Shown in pieces: positions 49,708-58,172 of a stretch of DNA of 64,000 nucleotides. The position numbers were made by a program, and so were the translations under genes. This DNA comes from an uncultured Lachnospiraceae bacterium. GTDB taxonomy: Bacteria > Bacillota > Clostridia > Lachnospirales > Lachnospiraceae. The stretch spans positions 62,001-126,000 of the forward strand of contig CAJTPM010000011.1 in NCBI GenBank assembly GCA_910578085.1. The letters are read 5' to 3'. Position 1 is the stretch's first letter. Each line of letters opens with the position of its first letter. The notes below the pieces were generated by a model, which saw nothing but the letters and a program-made list of their open reading frames with translations, was not told where the DNA came from and ran no database searches.

Positions 49708-51501
49708 GTGAAAAAAATTTTATTGAAACATTTATCAAGTGGTATATTGATACTTTTCTTTGTGTTGCTTTGCTCAATGCCGGTTTTTGCCAAAACAGTT
49801 TCTGGAAATGATCCGGAACTTGTTACCGGGGGGGTGATGCGGGCAGCGTCAGGTACAACAACCTGGGAAGCTGAAGAAGACGGCGTTACATTCAAGGTTA
49901 CATATCCTTCTGACATTTCCTGCGGTGAGCCTGTCGCTTTCAAATTTGAAACCGTGGATGATAGTGGCCAGTTAATGGCGGATGTGAAATACAGAATACA
50001 TTCCTTAATGGTTTATGATGGTGCCGAGTATGTAAGCGTATATGATGTAAGCTATGGCCAGAACAGTGCGTATAAACCCGATACGGCCTGGAATTTTACA
50101 TTTTACGCTTCCGGGAAGTATTATATCAGATTTAATGCATTGGTTAGCGGGAAGACTATGGATACGGGCTCTTTTGATCGGGGAATTGTGTTAAATATTA
50201 ATGATCCATCTTATCCTTCTGTAGAGGAAATTGTTGAGGAAGTAGCCGGAACATGTGTGACTCAGTGTGCAACGGATTTTGATAAGGCGTTATGGTTGAA
50301 CGACTGGCTGGTTGACAACTGCAGCTATGACAATACTTTATCTTTCTGTTCGGCGGAAGGGGCGCTGGCAAGGAAAGCAGGTACCTGCGAGGCCTATCAC
50401 AGAGCGTATGTGATGCTTTTGAATAAGGCAGGGATTGCTACCGGCAGAATTACAGGCAACGGGCATGTGTGGACTGCAGTGAAGCTGGATGGGAAATGGT
50501 ATCAGGTAGATACTACATGGAATGATGCCGGTTATGAAGATCCGAATGTGGATCTGCAGCGTTTGTATTTTGGACTCAATGATACCATCACATCTATGGT
50601 GCATTCAGAGCATAAACCTGTTCCGGGATATGAATCCAATTCTCTGGAAAATAATTATTTTATTAAAACAGGGAAAATAGCAAAATGGGCGGAGCCGCAG
50701 ATACAGGCAGTGCAGAAGCATATTGATGCGGGAGAGACAAGTTTTTCCCTCGAAATTAAGAATACCTATTATGCGGATGTGTTGTACAGTCTGGTGGCTC
50801 ATGTTCTGACAAATACATCATGGTCAGCCAATGGCCATAAGGTAGATCTTAAGGCGGAATACCGTCCGAATTATTTGGACAACGGAAATATAGACGAACA
50901 GAATGGCACCATACTCTGCCAGGTTCAGGATAATGCTGATACAGGCGAAAACGGAAGCAACGGTGGAAATGGAAGCAGCGACGGAAGCGGAAACGGTGGC
51001 GGAAATGGAAGCAGCGGCGGAAGCGGAAACGGTGGTGGAAATGGAAGCAGCGGCGGAAGCGGAAACGGTGGTGGAAATGGAAGCAGCGGCGGAAGTGGAA
51101 GCAGCGGCGGAAGTGGAAACAGCGGCGGAAGTGGAAGCAGCAGTGGAAATGGTGGATGGACCGGAAGCCTGAGCGAAGACGGAAGAATAATCAAAAATGG
51201 AAGATGGGGCGTAACCGTATACGGGGGCGTAGAATATGCGCCGGTGTTTAATTTTGATTATTATGTCAGCAGATATGCAGATATCAGGATGGCGTTTGGC
51301 AATAACGAACAGGCAGTATTAGATCATTTTATAAATTATGGAATGATGGAAGGCCGTTCGGCACAGGCAGATTTCAATGTATATTTTTACAGAAACAGCT
51401 ATCCGGATTTGGAAGATGCATTCGGCGATGATTTAAAAAGTTATTTCTATCATTATCTGAATTATGGTATCAAGGAAGGGCGTAAGGGAATTCCGCAGTA
51501 A
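49708..51501 (+). CDS. Secreted transglutaminase-like protein with surface repeats
   Basis: The 597-residue protein has a signal peptide (about 1-28, ending VFA), a beta-rich domain, and a transglutaminase-like domain with a full triad: Cys in GTCEAYHRAY, His in GNGHVWTAV and Asp in VDTTWND. A linker of about 75 residues rich in Gly, Ser and Asn follows. Two C-terminal repeats have the pattern Tyr-Tyr ... Asp-x-x-x-Ala-Phe-Gly ... Gly-x-x-Glu-Gly-Arg. The same repeats occur at the N-terminus of the next secreted protein, so they probably attach to the cell surface. Activity could be peptide cleavage or cross-linking. AAAGGAGGG precedes the ATG region (start 49708). Confidence 0.88.
   Translation: MKKILLKHLSSGILILFFVLLCSMPVFAKTVSGNDPELVTGGVMRAASGTTTWEAEEDGVTFKVTYPSDISCGEPVAFKFETVDDSGQLMADVKYRIHSLMVYDGAEYVSVYDVSYGQNSAYKPDTAWNFTFYASGKYYIRFNALVSGKTMDTGSFDRGIVLNINDPSYPSVEEIVEEVAGTCVTQCATDFDKALWLNDWLVDNCSYDNTLSFCSAEGALARKAGTCEAYHRAYVMLLNKAGIATGRITGNGHVWTAVKLDGKWYQVDTTWNDAGYEDPNVDLQRLYFGLNDTITSMVHSEHKPVPGYESNSLENNYFIKTGKIAKWAEPQIQAVQKHIDAGETSFSLEIKNTYYADVLYSLVAHVLTNTSWSANGHKVDLKAEYRPNYLDNGNIDEQNGTILCQVQDNADTGENGSNGGNGSSDGSGNGGGNGSSGGSGNGGGNGSSGGSGNGGGNGSSGGSGSSGGSGNSGGSGSSSGNGGWTGSLSEDGRIIKNGRWGVTVYGGVEYAPVFNFDYYVSRYADIRMAFGNNEQAVLDHFINYGMMEGRSAQADFNVYFYRNSYPDLEDAFGDDLKSYFYHYLNYGIKEGRKGIPQ
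50945..51160 (+). repeat. Low-complexity Gly/Ser/Asn-coding repeat
   Basis: Short GGAAACGGTGGYGGAAATGG-type and GGAAGCAGCGGC-type units repeat in frame within the transglutaminase-like gene. The array can slip or recombine and is likely to vary in length between strains. It codes for a flexible spacer. Confidence 0.85.
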
Positions 51502-51575
51502 GGAACGAGAGTATAGTGAAAGAAAAGAACCGGAATCGGGCTTTAAAAACGGGATTCAGAACAGGAGATGATAAC

Positions 51576-52466
51576 ATGAGAAAAAGACTTCAAAAACTGT
51601 TTGCGGGTGTCGGTATGATGTTTGCGCTGTTCATCGGAGGTGGTATTGTGGCTGATGCGGCGAATTATGCGGATCTGTTCGATGCATCTTATTACGCAGA
51701 GAAGAATCCCGATGTAGTGGCGGCATTCGGTACGGATGCAAACGTGTTGTACAGTCACTATGTCAATAATGGTATCCATGAGGGACGAAATGCAGGGCCC
51801 CTCTTTGATGTAAAAAAATACAGGGAAAATAATAGCGATCTGGAAGGGCTCTATGCTGATAACTGGGCGGCATATGTCAATCAGTATCTGACGGAGGGAC
51901 TGAAGGAAGGCCGTATCGGTTATGGTGAGGAATTTGATGCTGCATCATATGCCAACAGATATTCAGATCTGAGAAATGTCTACGGCTATGATGTGAAGAG
52001 GCTTTATACTCATTACATAACGTGTGGAAAAAAAGAGGGGCGAAATGCTTCCTGGGAGACAACAGACGCCGAGAAAAAAGAGGAAAATAAAAAGCCGGTA
52101 TTAAACGGTCATCTGGTATCAAGAAAGGCAAATCAGTTATTTAAAATAACCAATGAGGAGAGAAGACTGTGGGGCGTAAGAAACCTCACCTGGGATAATT
52201 CTCTCGCGGCGCTTGCAGAAACCCGTGCAATGGAACTGCCGATCAGGTATGACCATGTACGCCCCAATGGAGACAGCATCTATGAATATCATGTCGATGA
52301 AGAAAATATTTCCATGTGGTACGATGATGCTGAGGATGTTCATTATGCTTTCATGAAAGACTGGAGAGATGCCAATATTATCATCGATCCGGATCTCAGG
52401 AAAGTCGGAATTGCCTGCTATGAGGTGGGCGGTGTGTACTATTGGTGCGAACTTTTCCGTGAGTAA
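51576..52466 (+). CDS. Secreted CAP-domain protein with three surface repeats
   Basis: The 296-residue protein has a signal peptide (about 1-26, VADAA). Three repeats follow, of about 45 residues, of the form Tyr-Tyr-Ala-x-x-x-Pro-Asp-Val ... Ala-Phe-Gly ... His-Tyr ... Gly-x-x-Glu-Gly-Arg. A C-terminal CAP/SCP-like domain reads FKITNEERRLWGVRNLTWDNSLAALAETRAMEL and includes the later CYEVGGVYYWCELF. CAP domains are common in secreted clostridial proteins, with no single function. ATG 51576, after ACAGGAGA, is chosen; the reading from 51516 has a charged leader. It is 74 bases after the transglutaminase-like gene, likely one operon. Confidence 0.88.
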   Translation: MRKRLQKLFAGVGMMFALFIGGGIVADAANYADLFDASYYAEKNPDVVAAFGTDANVLYSHYVNNGIHEGRNAGPLFDVKKYRENNSDLEGLYADNWAAYVNQYLTEGLKEGRIGYGEEFDAASYANRYSDLRNVYGYDVKRLYTHYITCGKKEGRNASWETTDAEKKEENKKPVLNGHLVSRKANQLFKITNEERRLWGVRNLTWDNSLAALAETRAMELPIRYDHVRPNGDSIYEYHVDEENISMWYDDAEDVHYAFMKDWRDANIIIDPDLRKVGIACYEVGGVYYWCELFRE

Positions 52467-52506
52467 ACGACAAAAAATTTAAAAATATCGGAATTTTTGG
52501 GAGAAT

Positions 52507-52540
52507 TGCTACAAAATTTTATTGTAGCAGTTCTTTTTTT
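52507..52540 (+). terminator. Intrinsic terminator after the CAP-domain gene
   Basis: A 7-bp stem GCTACAA / TTGTAGC with a 7-base loop is followed by AGTTC and a run of T residues. Confidence 0.8.
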
Positions 52541-52685
52541 GTGCTATAGTTATATTATGAACATTATTTTATAAAAAGAGCGCACTTCTTTGCGCCGCAA
52601 TCTAATAACAGGAAGCGTATTTTGCTTTCTGGAATATAGTTTATGAGAAGGATAATAAAATAAATCAATAACAGGAGGACATCAC

Positions 52686-53312
52686 ATGAATACGATTATT
52701 ACGATAGGAAGGCAATATGGATCAGGCGGAAGAGAAATCGGAGAAAAACTTGCGAAACGGCTGGGTATTCCGTTTTATGATAAGGAACTGCTCAGCAGGG
52801 CGGCAAAGGAGAGTGGTTTCTGCCAGGAAATGATAGAAAACCATGACGAACGTCCCACCAACTCCTTTCTCTACAATCTGGTGATGGACACTTATTCTTT
52901 CGGATACAATTCTTCTTCTTTTGTGGATATGCCGATCAGCCATAAAATTTTTCTGGCACAGTTTGATACTATCAAGAAGATTGCGGATGAGGGCGCTTGT
53001 GTAATTGTAGGCAGATGTGCCGATTACGCACTTGCCGATTACGCAAACTGCGTTCATGTATTTATCCATGCAGATGAAGAGCACAGGACAAAACGCATTA
53101 TGGAACGCAATAATCTGTCAGAGTCTAAAGCAAAAGATGCAATCAACAAAAAGGACAAACAGCGTCAGAGCTATTATAACTATTATTCCTCTAAGAAATG
53201 GGGACGCTCCGATACCTATGATCTTTCCATCAATTCGGCAAGGCTTGGTATAGACGGCACTGTGAATCTGCTGGCACAATATGTGGAAGATGCGGAAAAA
53301 GCAAGATCCTGA
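52686..53312 (+). CDS. Cytidylate kinase-like protein
   Basis: A 208-residue P-loop kinase of the cytidylate-kinase-like family: ITIGRQYGSGGREIGEKLAKRLGIPFYDKELL at the N-terminus carries the nucleotide loop, CVIVGRCADYAL is the next conserved strand, and a LID region HADEEHRTKRIMERNNLS follows. It is distinct from classical Cmk and usually annotated only as 'cytidylate kinase-like'. CAGGAGG precedes ATG 52686, and a convergent terminator follows. Confidence 0.88.
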   Translation: MNTIITIGRQYGSGGREIGEKLAKRLGIPFYDKELLSRAAKESGFCQEMIENHDERPTNSFLYNLVMDTYSFGYNSSSFVDMPISHKIFLAQFDTIKKIADEGACVIVGRCADYALADYANCVHVFIHADEEHRTKRIMERNNLSESKAKDAINKKDKQRQSYYNYYSSKKWGRSDTYDLSINSARLGIDGTVNLLAQYVEDAEKARS

Positions 53313-53327
53313 AAATCCTTTCCGCTA

Positions 53328-53371
53328 TCAGAAAATCCCGGGAAACCATCTGTCGGACCGGGATTTTCTGA
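53328..53371. terminator. Convergent (bidirectional) terminator
   Basis: A 14-bp perfect stem TCAGAAAATCCCGG / CCGGGATTTTCTGA with a 16-base loop lies just after the kinase-like gene. The leftward dtd gene ends at 53652, so the hairpin can act in both directions. Confidence 0.75.
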
Positions 53372-53398
53372 TGTGAGAGAAGTGTTTCGGACATCTTT

Positions 53399-53499
53399 AA
53401 CTATTCGCAAAAGCATAGTTTAACGAATAGTTTGTACGTATTTTCAGTGTTCAAGAAAGATTTTATACTATGGCGTACTAACTGGTTCGTTAAACTATG
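53399..53499. repeat. Nested inverted repeats in a 340-base gene-free gap
   Basis: CATAGTTTAACGAA (53414-53427) is perfectly matched by TTCGTTAAACTATG (53486-53499), with further partial pairing inside (GTACG / CGTAC at 53434-53438 and 53474-53478). The left arm also pairs with upstream DNA: AACTATTCG (53399-53407) matches CGAATAGTT (53424-53432). No reading frame or promoter is evident. It may be a MITE-like relic, a regulatory RNA or a protein-binding element. From 53500 to 53651 nothing recognisable is seen. Confidence 0.6.
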
Positions 53500-53651
53500 A
53501 GGAATTTGGTGTGGAGATAAATTAGATAGCATTTTCTGTTGGTAAACCGGCCAGATAGCCATATTACAAAAATACTAACTTAATTATTCATAATATAGCT
53601 TTTATGTTTATATTGTAAAGTACCTGAACAAACAGGGACTGGCATTTATTG

Positions 53652-54101
53652 TCAGAACAGTTCCGCGGAGTCCAGCATAACGGTAAAGGGACCTTCATTT
53701 GTGAATGTCACTTTCATCTCCGCGCCAAATTCGCCGGTCTGAACGGTCACTCCTGCTTCTTTACATTTATCAATAATGTACCAATACATTTCCCTGGCAG
53801 ACTCCGCAGAACCGGATCTGATAAAAGAAGGCCTGTTTCCCTTCCGGCAGTCAGCATACAGCGTAAACTGTGAGATCAAAAGAAGACTTCCGCCAACCTG
53901 ATCCAGGCTCAAATTTGTTTTGCCGTTCTCATCCTTAAAAATGCGAAGGCCCAGCATTTTTTTGATCATTTTATCAGCAATTTCTTTTGTGTCGGCATCC
54001 TCCACACCGATCAGTACCATATAACCGAAGGGGATCGATCCGACCACCTGATTTTCCACCGATACGGAAGCGTCAGATGCGATCTGTACTAAAAATTTCA
54101 T
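53652..54101 (-). CDS. dtd: D-aminoacyl-tRNA deacylase
   Basis: The 149-residue enzyme hydrolyses D-amino acids wrongly attached to tRNA. The active-site motifs are SQFTLYADCRKGNRPSF and a C-terminal NEGPFTVMLDS (the Asn-x-Gly-Pro motif). The N-terminal KFLVQIASDASVSVE is the first strand; the family usually has Arg-Ala-Ser at that point, so this copy is slightly diverged. It starts 6 bases after the AI-2E-type permease gene on the same strand. Confidence 0.95.
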   Translation of the reverse strand: MKFLVQIASDASVSVENQVVGSIPFGYMVLIGVEDADTKEIADKMIKKMLGLRIFKDENGKTNLSLDQVGGSLLLISQFTLYADCRKGNRPSFIRSGSAESAREMYWYIIDKCKEAGVTVQTGEFGAEMKVTFTNEGPFTVMLDSAELF

Positions 54102-54106
54102 GGCGG

Positions 54107-55513
54107 TTACTCCTCTCTGCCTGTTTTTATACTATCCTGTTCCTGTTCCGTTTGTGAAATATTTAACATTTTGGTTGTGTCAACTGCTCCGGAAGAATCG
54201 GCTGATATCGCGGAAATATCGGGGATATCCTTTGCTGCATGGGAATTGCCGACATTCTCAGAACCTGTTTTCTCTTCCATCGGAATATACAACTTTTCTG
54301 CGGTAATATATTTTAATGTTTCATAGTCTCCCGTATTCGTGGAAAGTTCTTTCTTTTTCAAAAACTTATTTACCATGTAGTCAACCCCCGCATATAATAC
54401 GGCAAACAACGGCACGCCCACTACCATTCCGGCAATCCCCCACAATCCGCCGAAAAGTGTGATGGAAAAGATCACCCAGAAGCCGGAAAGCCCTGTGGAT
54501 TCTCCCAGGATCTTTGGACCGATCACATTGCCGTCAAGCTGCTGCAGCGCCAGAATAAATATAATAAATGCGATACATTTTCGGGGTTCGGTCATCAGAA
54601 TAAGCAAGGCGCTTGGAATTGCACCGATGTAGGGGCCAAAAAACGGAATAATATTGGTCATGCCCACAATCACGCTGATTAACACCGGATAAGGCATCTT
54701 CAAAAGGCTGGTTCCCACAAAGCAAAGTACGCCGATAATAGCAGAATCGACGATCTTTCCGCCGAGAAAACCGATAAACGTTTTGTTGGTAAATCGGAAG
54801 GCACGGATGATCTGGTTGGCTGTATGGCGCTCAAACAGCGCATAGCAGATTTTCTTCGCCTGACTGGAGAAGGTCTCTTTCCCCGATAAAATATAGAGAG
54901 AAATAATCAGGCCGATCACAAAATTGTACAGCGATTTCAACACGCCGATCATTCCCACGGAAGCGGAACGGATCAGCGTATTGAGGGTAGGAAGCACACT
55001 GTTATCCAGAAATTCATCCAGCTCTTTGGAATAGGCGGCAAGCATATTCTCTATAAATGTTTCTACATCCGGATTATCGGCGAGCAGTTTTTCCGTCAGC
55101 CCGATCAGGTTATTAATGTAAGTCGGAAACTGTGTGATAATATTTTGTATGCTTGTAATAAGCTGTGGAATAACGATGGCAAAAAATCCGTAAAATATAA
55201 AGCCGATAATTAAAAAAGTGACCAGAACGGAACCGGCCCGGATGCGTTTTCTGATCTTTTTTTCTCTGATATTGATGCGTGCTTTCCGGCACAGCGGATA
55301 GATGATCTTTCCTTCTATCCAGTTTAATACCGGCGCTGCGATGAAGGCAATGATCAGACCGTCGATCACCGGCATGGTCACCTGCAAAACAACGGTTAAA
55401 CTGCTGAAGATCCGGTCCCCCTTAAAGATCAGGCAGACAAAACAGATCGCCAGAATCAGTACGATCAGCGCTGTCATCCCCCACTTGACATACTTGTTCA
55501 TCAGTTTTTTCAT
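54107..55513 (-). CDS. AI-2E family (PerM-like) transporter
   Basis: A 468-residue membrane protein with about seven to eight helices and the typical central region (GMTNIIPFFGPYIGAIPSALLILMTEP; GNVIGPKILGESTGLSGFWVIFSITLFGGLWGIAGMVVGVP). Members have been linked to autoinducer-2 export, Na+/H+ exchange or unknown substrates, so the cargo is open. The last 80 residues are a polar cytoplasmic tail. Its promoter is probably the leftward one at 55665-55693. Confidence 0.92.
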   Translation of the reverse strand: MKKLMNKYVKWGMTALIVLILAICFVCLIFKGDRIFSSLTVVLQVTMPVIDGLIIAFIAAPVLNWIEGKIIYPLCRKARINIREKKIRKRIRAGSVLVTFLIIGFIFYGFFAIVIPQLITSIQNIITQFPTYINNLIGLTEKLLADNPDVETFIENMLAAYSKELDEFLDNSVLPTLNTLIRSASVGMIGVLKSLYNFVIGLIISLYILSGKETFSSQAKKICYALFERHTANQIIRAFRFTNKTFIGFLGGKIVDSAIIGVLCFVGTSLLKMPYPVLISVIVGMTNIIPFFGPYIGAIPSALLILMTEPRKCIAFIIFILALQQLDGNVIGPKILGESTGLSGFWVIFSITLFGGLWGIAGMVVGVPLFAVLYAGVDYMVNKFLKKKELSTNTGDYETLKYITAEKLYIPMEEKTGSENVGNSHAAKDIPDISAISADSSGAVDTTKMLNISQTEQEQDSIKTGREE

Positions 55514-55577
55514 AGTACTGTGATCCTTCTTTTTCTGTTTTGAATTATTTTAAAAATGCATTTTATCCCGTAAATAC

Positions 55578-55606
55578 TTGTATCCGAAGATTGAATAACT
55601 TATAAT
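55578..55606 (+). promoter_or_regulatory. Rightward promoter for the TtcA-like gene
   Basis: TTGTAT (55578-55583) and TATAAT (55601-55606) are 17 bases apart. Its -10 region is half of an 11-base inverted repeat with the leftward promoter (TTATAATAGTA at 55600-55610 and TACTATTATAA at 55661-55671). Confidence 0.55.
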
Positions 55607-55664
55607 AGTACCGTAAGTCCGGTTTATATACTAGCAAAAACAGGTGAATTTTACCTCTGCTACT

Positions 55665-55693
55665 ATTATAATAATAATGTCCGGGACTTGCAA
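55665..55693 (-). promoter_or_regulatory. Leftward promoter for the AI-2E transporter gene
   Basis: On the minus strand TTGCAA (55693-55688) and TATAAT (55670-55665) are 17 bases apart. It faces the rightward promoter at 55578-55606, so the two transcripts would overlap for about 45 bases before leaving in opposite directions. Confidence 0.55.
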
Positions 55694-55726
55694 CTTAAAT
55701 TCTGAAGAAAGTTTGAAAACCAGGCG

Positions 55727-56458
55727 ATGAAATTACAGCAGTTGTACAGTTTTGCCCGCAGGGCAATAGACGATTATCATATGATCTGTGAAAAGGACCA
55801 CATTGCGGTGGGCATATCCGGCGGCAAGGACTCTCTTGCCATGCTCTATGCTCTGAGCGGTCTGAAACGCTTTTATCCGGCCAATTTCAGGCTGACCGCA
55901 GTTACAGTGGACCTGGGCTTTGAAAACCTGAATCTGGACCGGATAGCGGCCCTGTGTGCAGAGTTTGACGTCCCCTACCATATTGTAAAAACTGACATCG
56001 GTAAGATTATTTTTGAGGACAGAAAGGAATCTTCTCCCTGTTCTTTGTGCGCAAAAATGAGAAAAGGCGCCTTAAATCAGGCGATGAAGGATCTTGGATG
56101 CAATAAAATAGCCTACGCGCATCATAAAGATGACGTGGTGGAGACGATGCTGCTCTCTCTTATCTATGAAGGAAGGTTTCACTGTTTTTCGCCGGTGACA
56201 TATCTGGACCGGATGGATATGACGGTGATCAGACCGTTAATTTATGTACAGGAGGCCGACGTGATCGGATTTATCAATAAATATAACGTTCCTGTGGTGA
56301 AAAGTCCCTGTCCGGCGGACGGTCATACAAAGCGGGAGTACGCGCATCTGCTTTTACAGCAGTTAAACCGGGAGAATCCCGGTGTCAAGGAGAGAATGTT
56401 CCGTGCGGTGCAGGAAGGGCTGCCGGCCTGGAGACTGCAGCCGGATCTGCATACGTGA
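55727..56458 (+). CDS. TtcA-like tRNA thiolation/ATP pyrophosphatase
   Basis: A 243-residue PP-loop enzyme. The ATP motif is GISGGKDSLAMLYAL (SGGKDS at about residues 31-36). A CSLCAKMRKGAL motif gives two Cys residues for an iron-sulfur cluster, with a further CPADGHTKRE Cys. AYAHHKDDVVETMLLSL is the usual TtcA/TtuA signature. It would adenylate and thiolate a tRNA base; 2-thiocytidine at position 32 is the E. coli reaction, but clostridial members are less certain. The binding site is weak. Confidence 0.88.
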   Translation: MKLQQLYSFARRAIDDYHMICEKDHIAVGISGGKDSLAMLYALSGLKRFYPANFRLTAVTVDLGFENLNLDRIAALCAEFDVPYHIVKTDIGKIIFEDRKESSPCSLCAKMRKGALNQAMKDLGCNKIAYAHHKDDVVETMLLSLIYEGRFHCFSPVTYLDRMDMTVIRPLIYVQEADVIGFINKYNVPVVKSPCPADGHTKREYAHLLLQQLNRENPGVKERMFRAVQEGLPAWRLQPDLHT

Positions 56459-56637
56459 ATTTTTTCATATTGCAGAGGCGGCCGCAGAACGATTGCATGC
56501 AAGTGTAATCCCCCGTAGCAAAGCTGGATATACCCGGGGAGGCGGAATTGAAATACTTTGCAGCAAGCTACAGGACATCATGGCCTGAAAACGAGGCAGG
56601 CTGACAGACAGCATAAAGACAGAACAGGAAAAGAACT

Positions 56638-57687
56638 ATGAAATACTACGAAGAACAGGATAAAAAGAACATCGAGAGAATCCGGGCCATTCAGAAAGAG
56701 CTGCCCTCTTTCTGCCGATCCTTTTTCTATGATATAGCGGACTACACTTCCACCAGGACAAGGCTTGCTTATGCCTACGACCTGAAGGTCTTTTTTGAAT
56801 TTCTGCACAAAAACAATGCTTACTGCCGGAAAATGGAAATTCCGGAGATACCGATCTCTGTTCTGGATCGCGTTACAAAAGACGATATTCTGGAATATCT
56901 GGATTACATGACGCTCTACGACAAAGACGGCCGCGTCATCATGAACAAAGAGCGGGGAAAGGCCAGGAAGATCGCTTCGCTGCGCAGTTTTTACAACTAT
57001 TTTTTCCGCAGTGAGAAGATTGAAAAAAATCCGGCCTCTCTGATTCCGGTACCGAAGCAGCATGAAAAAGAGATCATCCGTCTGGAACCTCAGGAAGTGG
57101 CCATTCTTTTAGATCAGGTAGAACGGGGAGAAAAACTGACAAAATCCCAGTTGAAATACCACAAGATCAATAAAGTGCGCGATATCGCCATTTTGACGCT
57201 TCTGTTGGGAACCGGCATCCGTGTATCGGAGTGTGTGGGACTGAATTTAAATGATGTGGATCTGGATAACGGCGCCCTCGTCGTGCACCGAAAAGGCGGC
57301 TACGATGCAACGATCTATTTCGGGTTTGAGGTGGAGACAGCCCTGCGGGACTATATGGAAAAACGGGAAGACATGATTCCGTTGACAGGCCACGAGGACG
57401 CCTTCTTTATCTCGATGCAGAATAAGCGGATGGGCGTGCGCAGCGTAGAAAACATGGTGAAGAAATACACGCAGAACGTGACCACCCTGAAAAAGATCAC
57501 GCCCCACAAACTGCGCAGCACCTACGGCACTTCCCTCTACAAAGAAACCGGTGATATTTACCTCGTAGCCAGCGTCCTCGGCCACAGCGACGTAAATACC
57601 ACCAGAAAACACTATGCCGCCATCAGCGACGAAGAACGCATGAAAGTGACCAATGCAGTCAAACTGCGCAGCACTGACCGAAAATGA
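56638..57687 (+). CDS. Tyrosine recombinase (XerC/D-like)
   Basis: A 349-residue integrase-family enzyme with an N-terminal SAM-like arm (TRTRLAYAYDLKVFFEFL) and a catalytic domain: Arg in LLGTGIRVSE, HKLRST, LGHSDVNTT and Tyr in RKHYAAIS. The R-K-HxxR-H-Y set appears complete. No mobile-element neighbours or att repeats are near, so a chromosomal Xer-type role or solitary recombinase is more likely than a prophage integrase. It is 51 kb from the visible DGR prophage tail genes and unlikely to be its integrase. Confidence 0.9.
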   Translation: MKYYEEQDKKNIERIRAIQKELPSFCRSFFYDIADYTSTRTRLAYAYDLKVFFEFLHKNNAYCRKMEIPEIPISVLDRVTKDDILEYLDYMTLYDKDGRVIMNKERGKARKIASLRSFYNYFFRSEKIEKNPASLIPVPKQHEKEIIRLEPQEVAILLDQVERGEKLTKSQLKYHKINKVRDIAILTLLLGTGIRVSECVGLNLNDVDLDNGALVVHRKGGYDATIYFGFEVETALRDYMEKREDMIPLTGHEDAFFISMQNKRMGVRSVENMVKKYTQNVTTLKKITPHKLRSTYGTSLYKETGDIYLVASVLGHSDVNTTRKHYAAISDEERMKVTNAVKLRSTDRK

Positions 57688-57694
57688 AGAACCA

Positions 57695-57719
57695 GCCCAG
57701 ATATTTTATTTATCCGGGC
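57695..57719. terminator. Convergent terminator between recombinase and ACT genes
   Basis: GCCCAGATA and TATCCGGGC form a 9-bp stem with one mismatch around TTTTATT, in the 40-base gap between converging genes. Confidence 0.55.
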
Positions 57720-57728
57720 GTCCGTCTT

Positions 57729-58160
57729 TTACAGTTTGCTGATCTCCTCCTGATCCACCAGCCTGATGCCGTTTTTCACCAGCACATCCACTGCTCTCTC
57801 ATTATCATTCACCCGCAGGATCATGTATGCCACATCCTTCCTGCTTGTGGTAAAAGCATAGGAATATTCAAGATTTATGCCATTTTCGCCAAGCACCGTT
57901 AACGTATGTAAAAGGCTGCCCGGCTTATCGGGAATTTCCACCGCCAGAACTTTCGTGGCGGAACAGATATAGCCCGCATCTTTCATCGTGCACATGGTAT
58001 TGTAGACATCGTCCACGATAATACGGAGAATACCGAAATCCGGCGTTTCCGCGATACACATGGCTCTCATATTGATATTGTTCCCGGAGAGCACTCTGGC
58101 AAATGCCGCCAGTCCTCCGGGTTTGTTTTCCAGAAAAACAGAGATCTGTTGTACTGTCAT
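57729..58160 (-). CDS. ACT-domain protein (two ACT units)
   Basis: A 143-residue protein made of two ACT-like ligand-binding folds (QQISVFLENKPGGLAAFARVLSG at the start, VLAVEIPDKPGSLLHTLTVLGENGINLEY in the middle). It has no catalytic domain. It is encoded 12 bases after a phenylacetate-CoA ligase, a recurring pair in gut anaerobes, which suggests that it senses an aromatic or branched amino acid or its derivative. No ligand can be assigned. Confidence 0.9.
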   Translation of the reverse strand: MTVQQISVFLENKPGGLAAFARVLSGNNINMRAMCIAETPDFGILRIIVDDVYNTMCTMKDAGYICSATKVLAVEIPDKPGSLLHTLTVLGENGINLEYSYAFTTSRKDVAYMILRVNDNERAVDVLVKNGIRLVDQEEISKL

Positions 58161-58172
58161 TTTGTTACCCCC

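Noticed and set aside
50945-51160. GGAAGYGGN-type tandem repeat as a CRISPR-like array
   Set aside because: It is an in-frame Gly/Ser/Asn linker inside the transglutaminase-like gene, without unique spacers.
56638-57687. Tyrosine recombinase as the integrase of the DGR prophage
   Set aside because: It is about 39 kb beyond the presumed prophage end in miaB, with ordinary chromosomal genes in between and no att-like repeats beside it.
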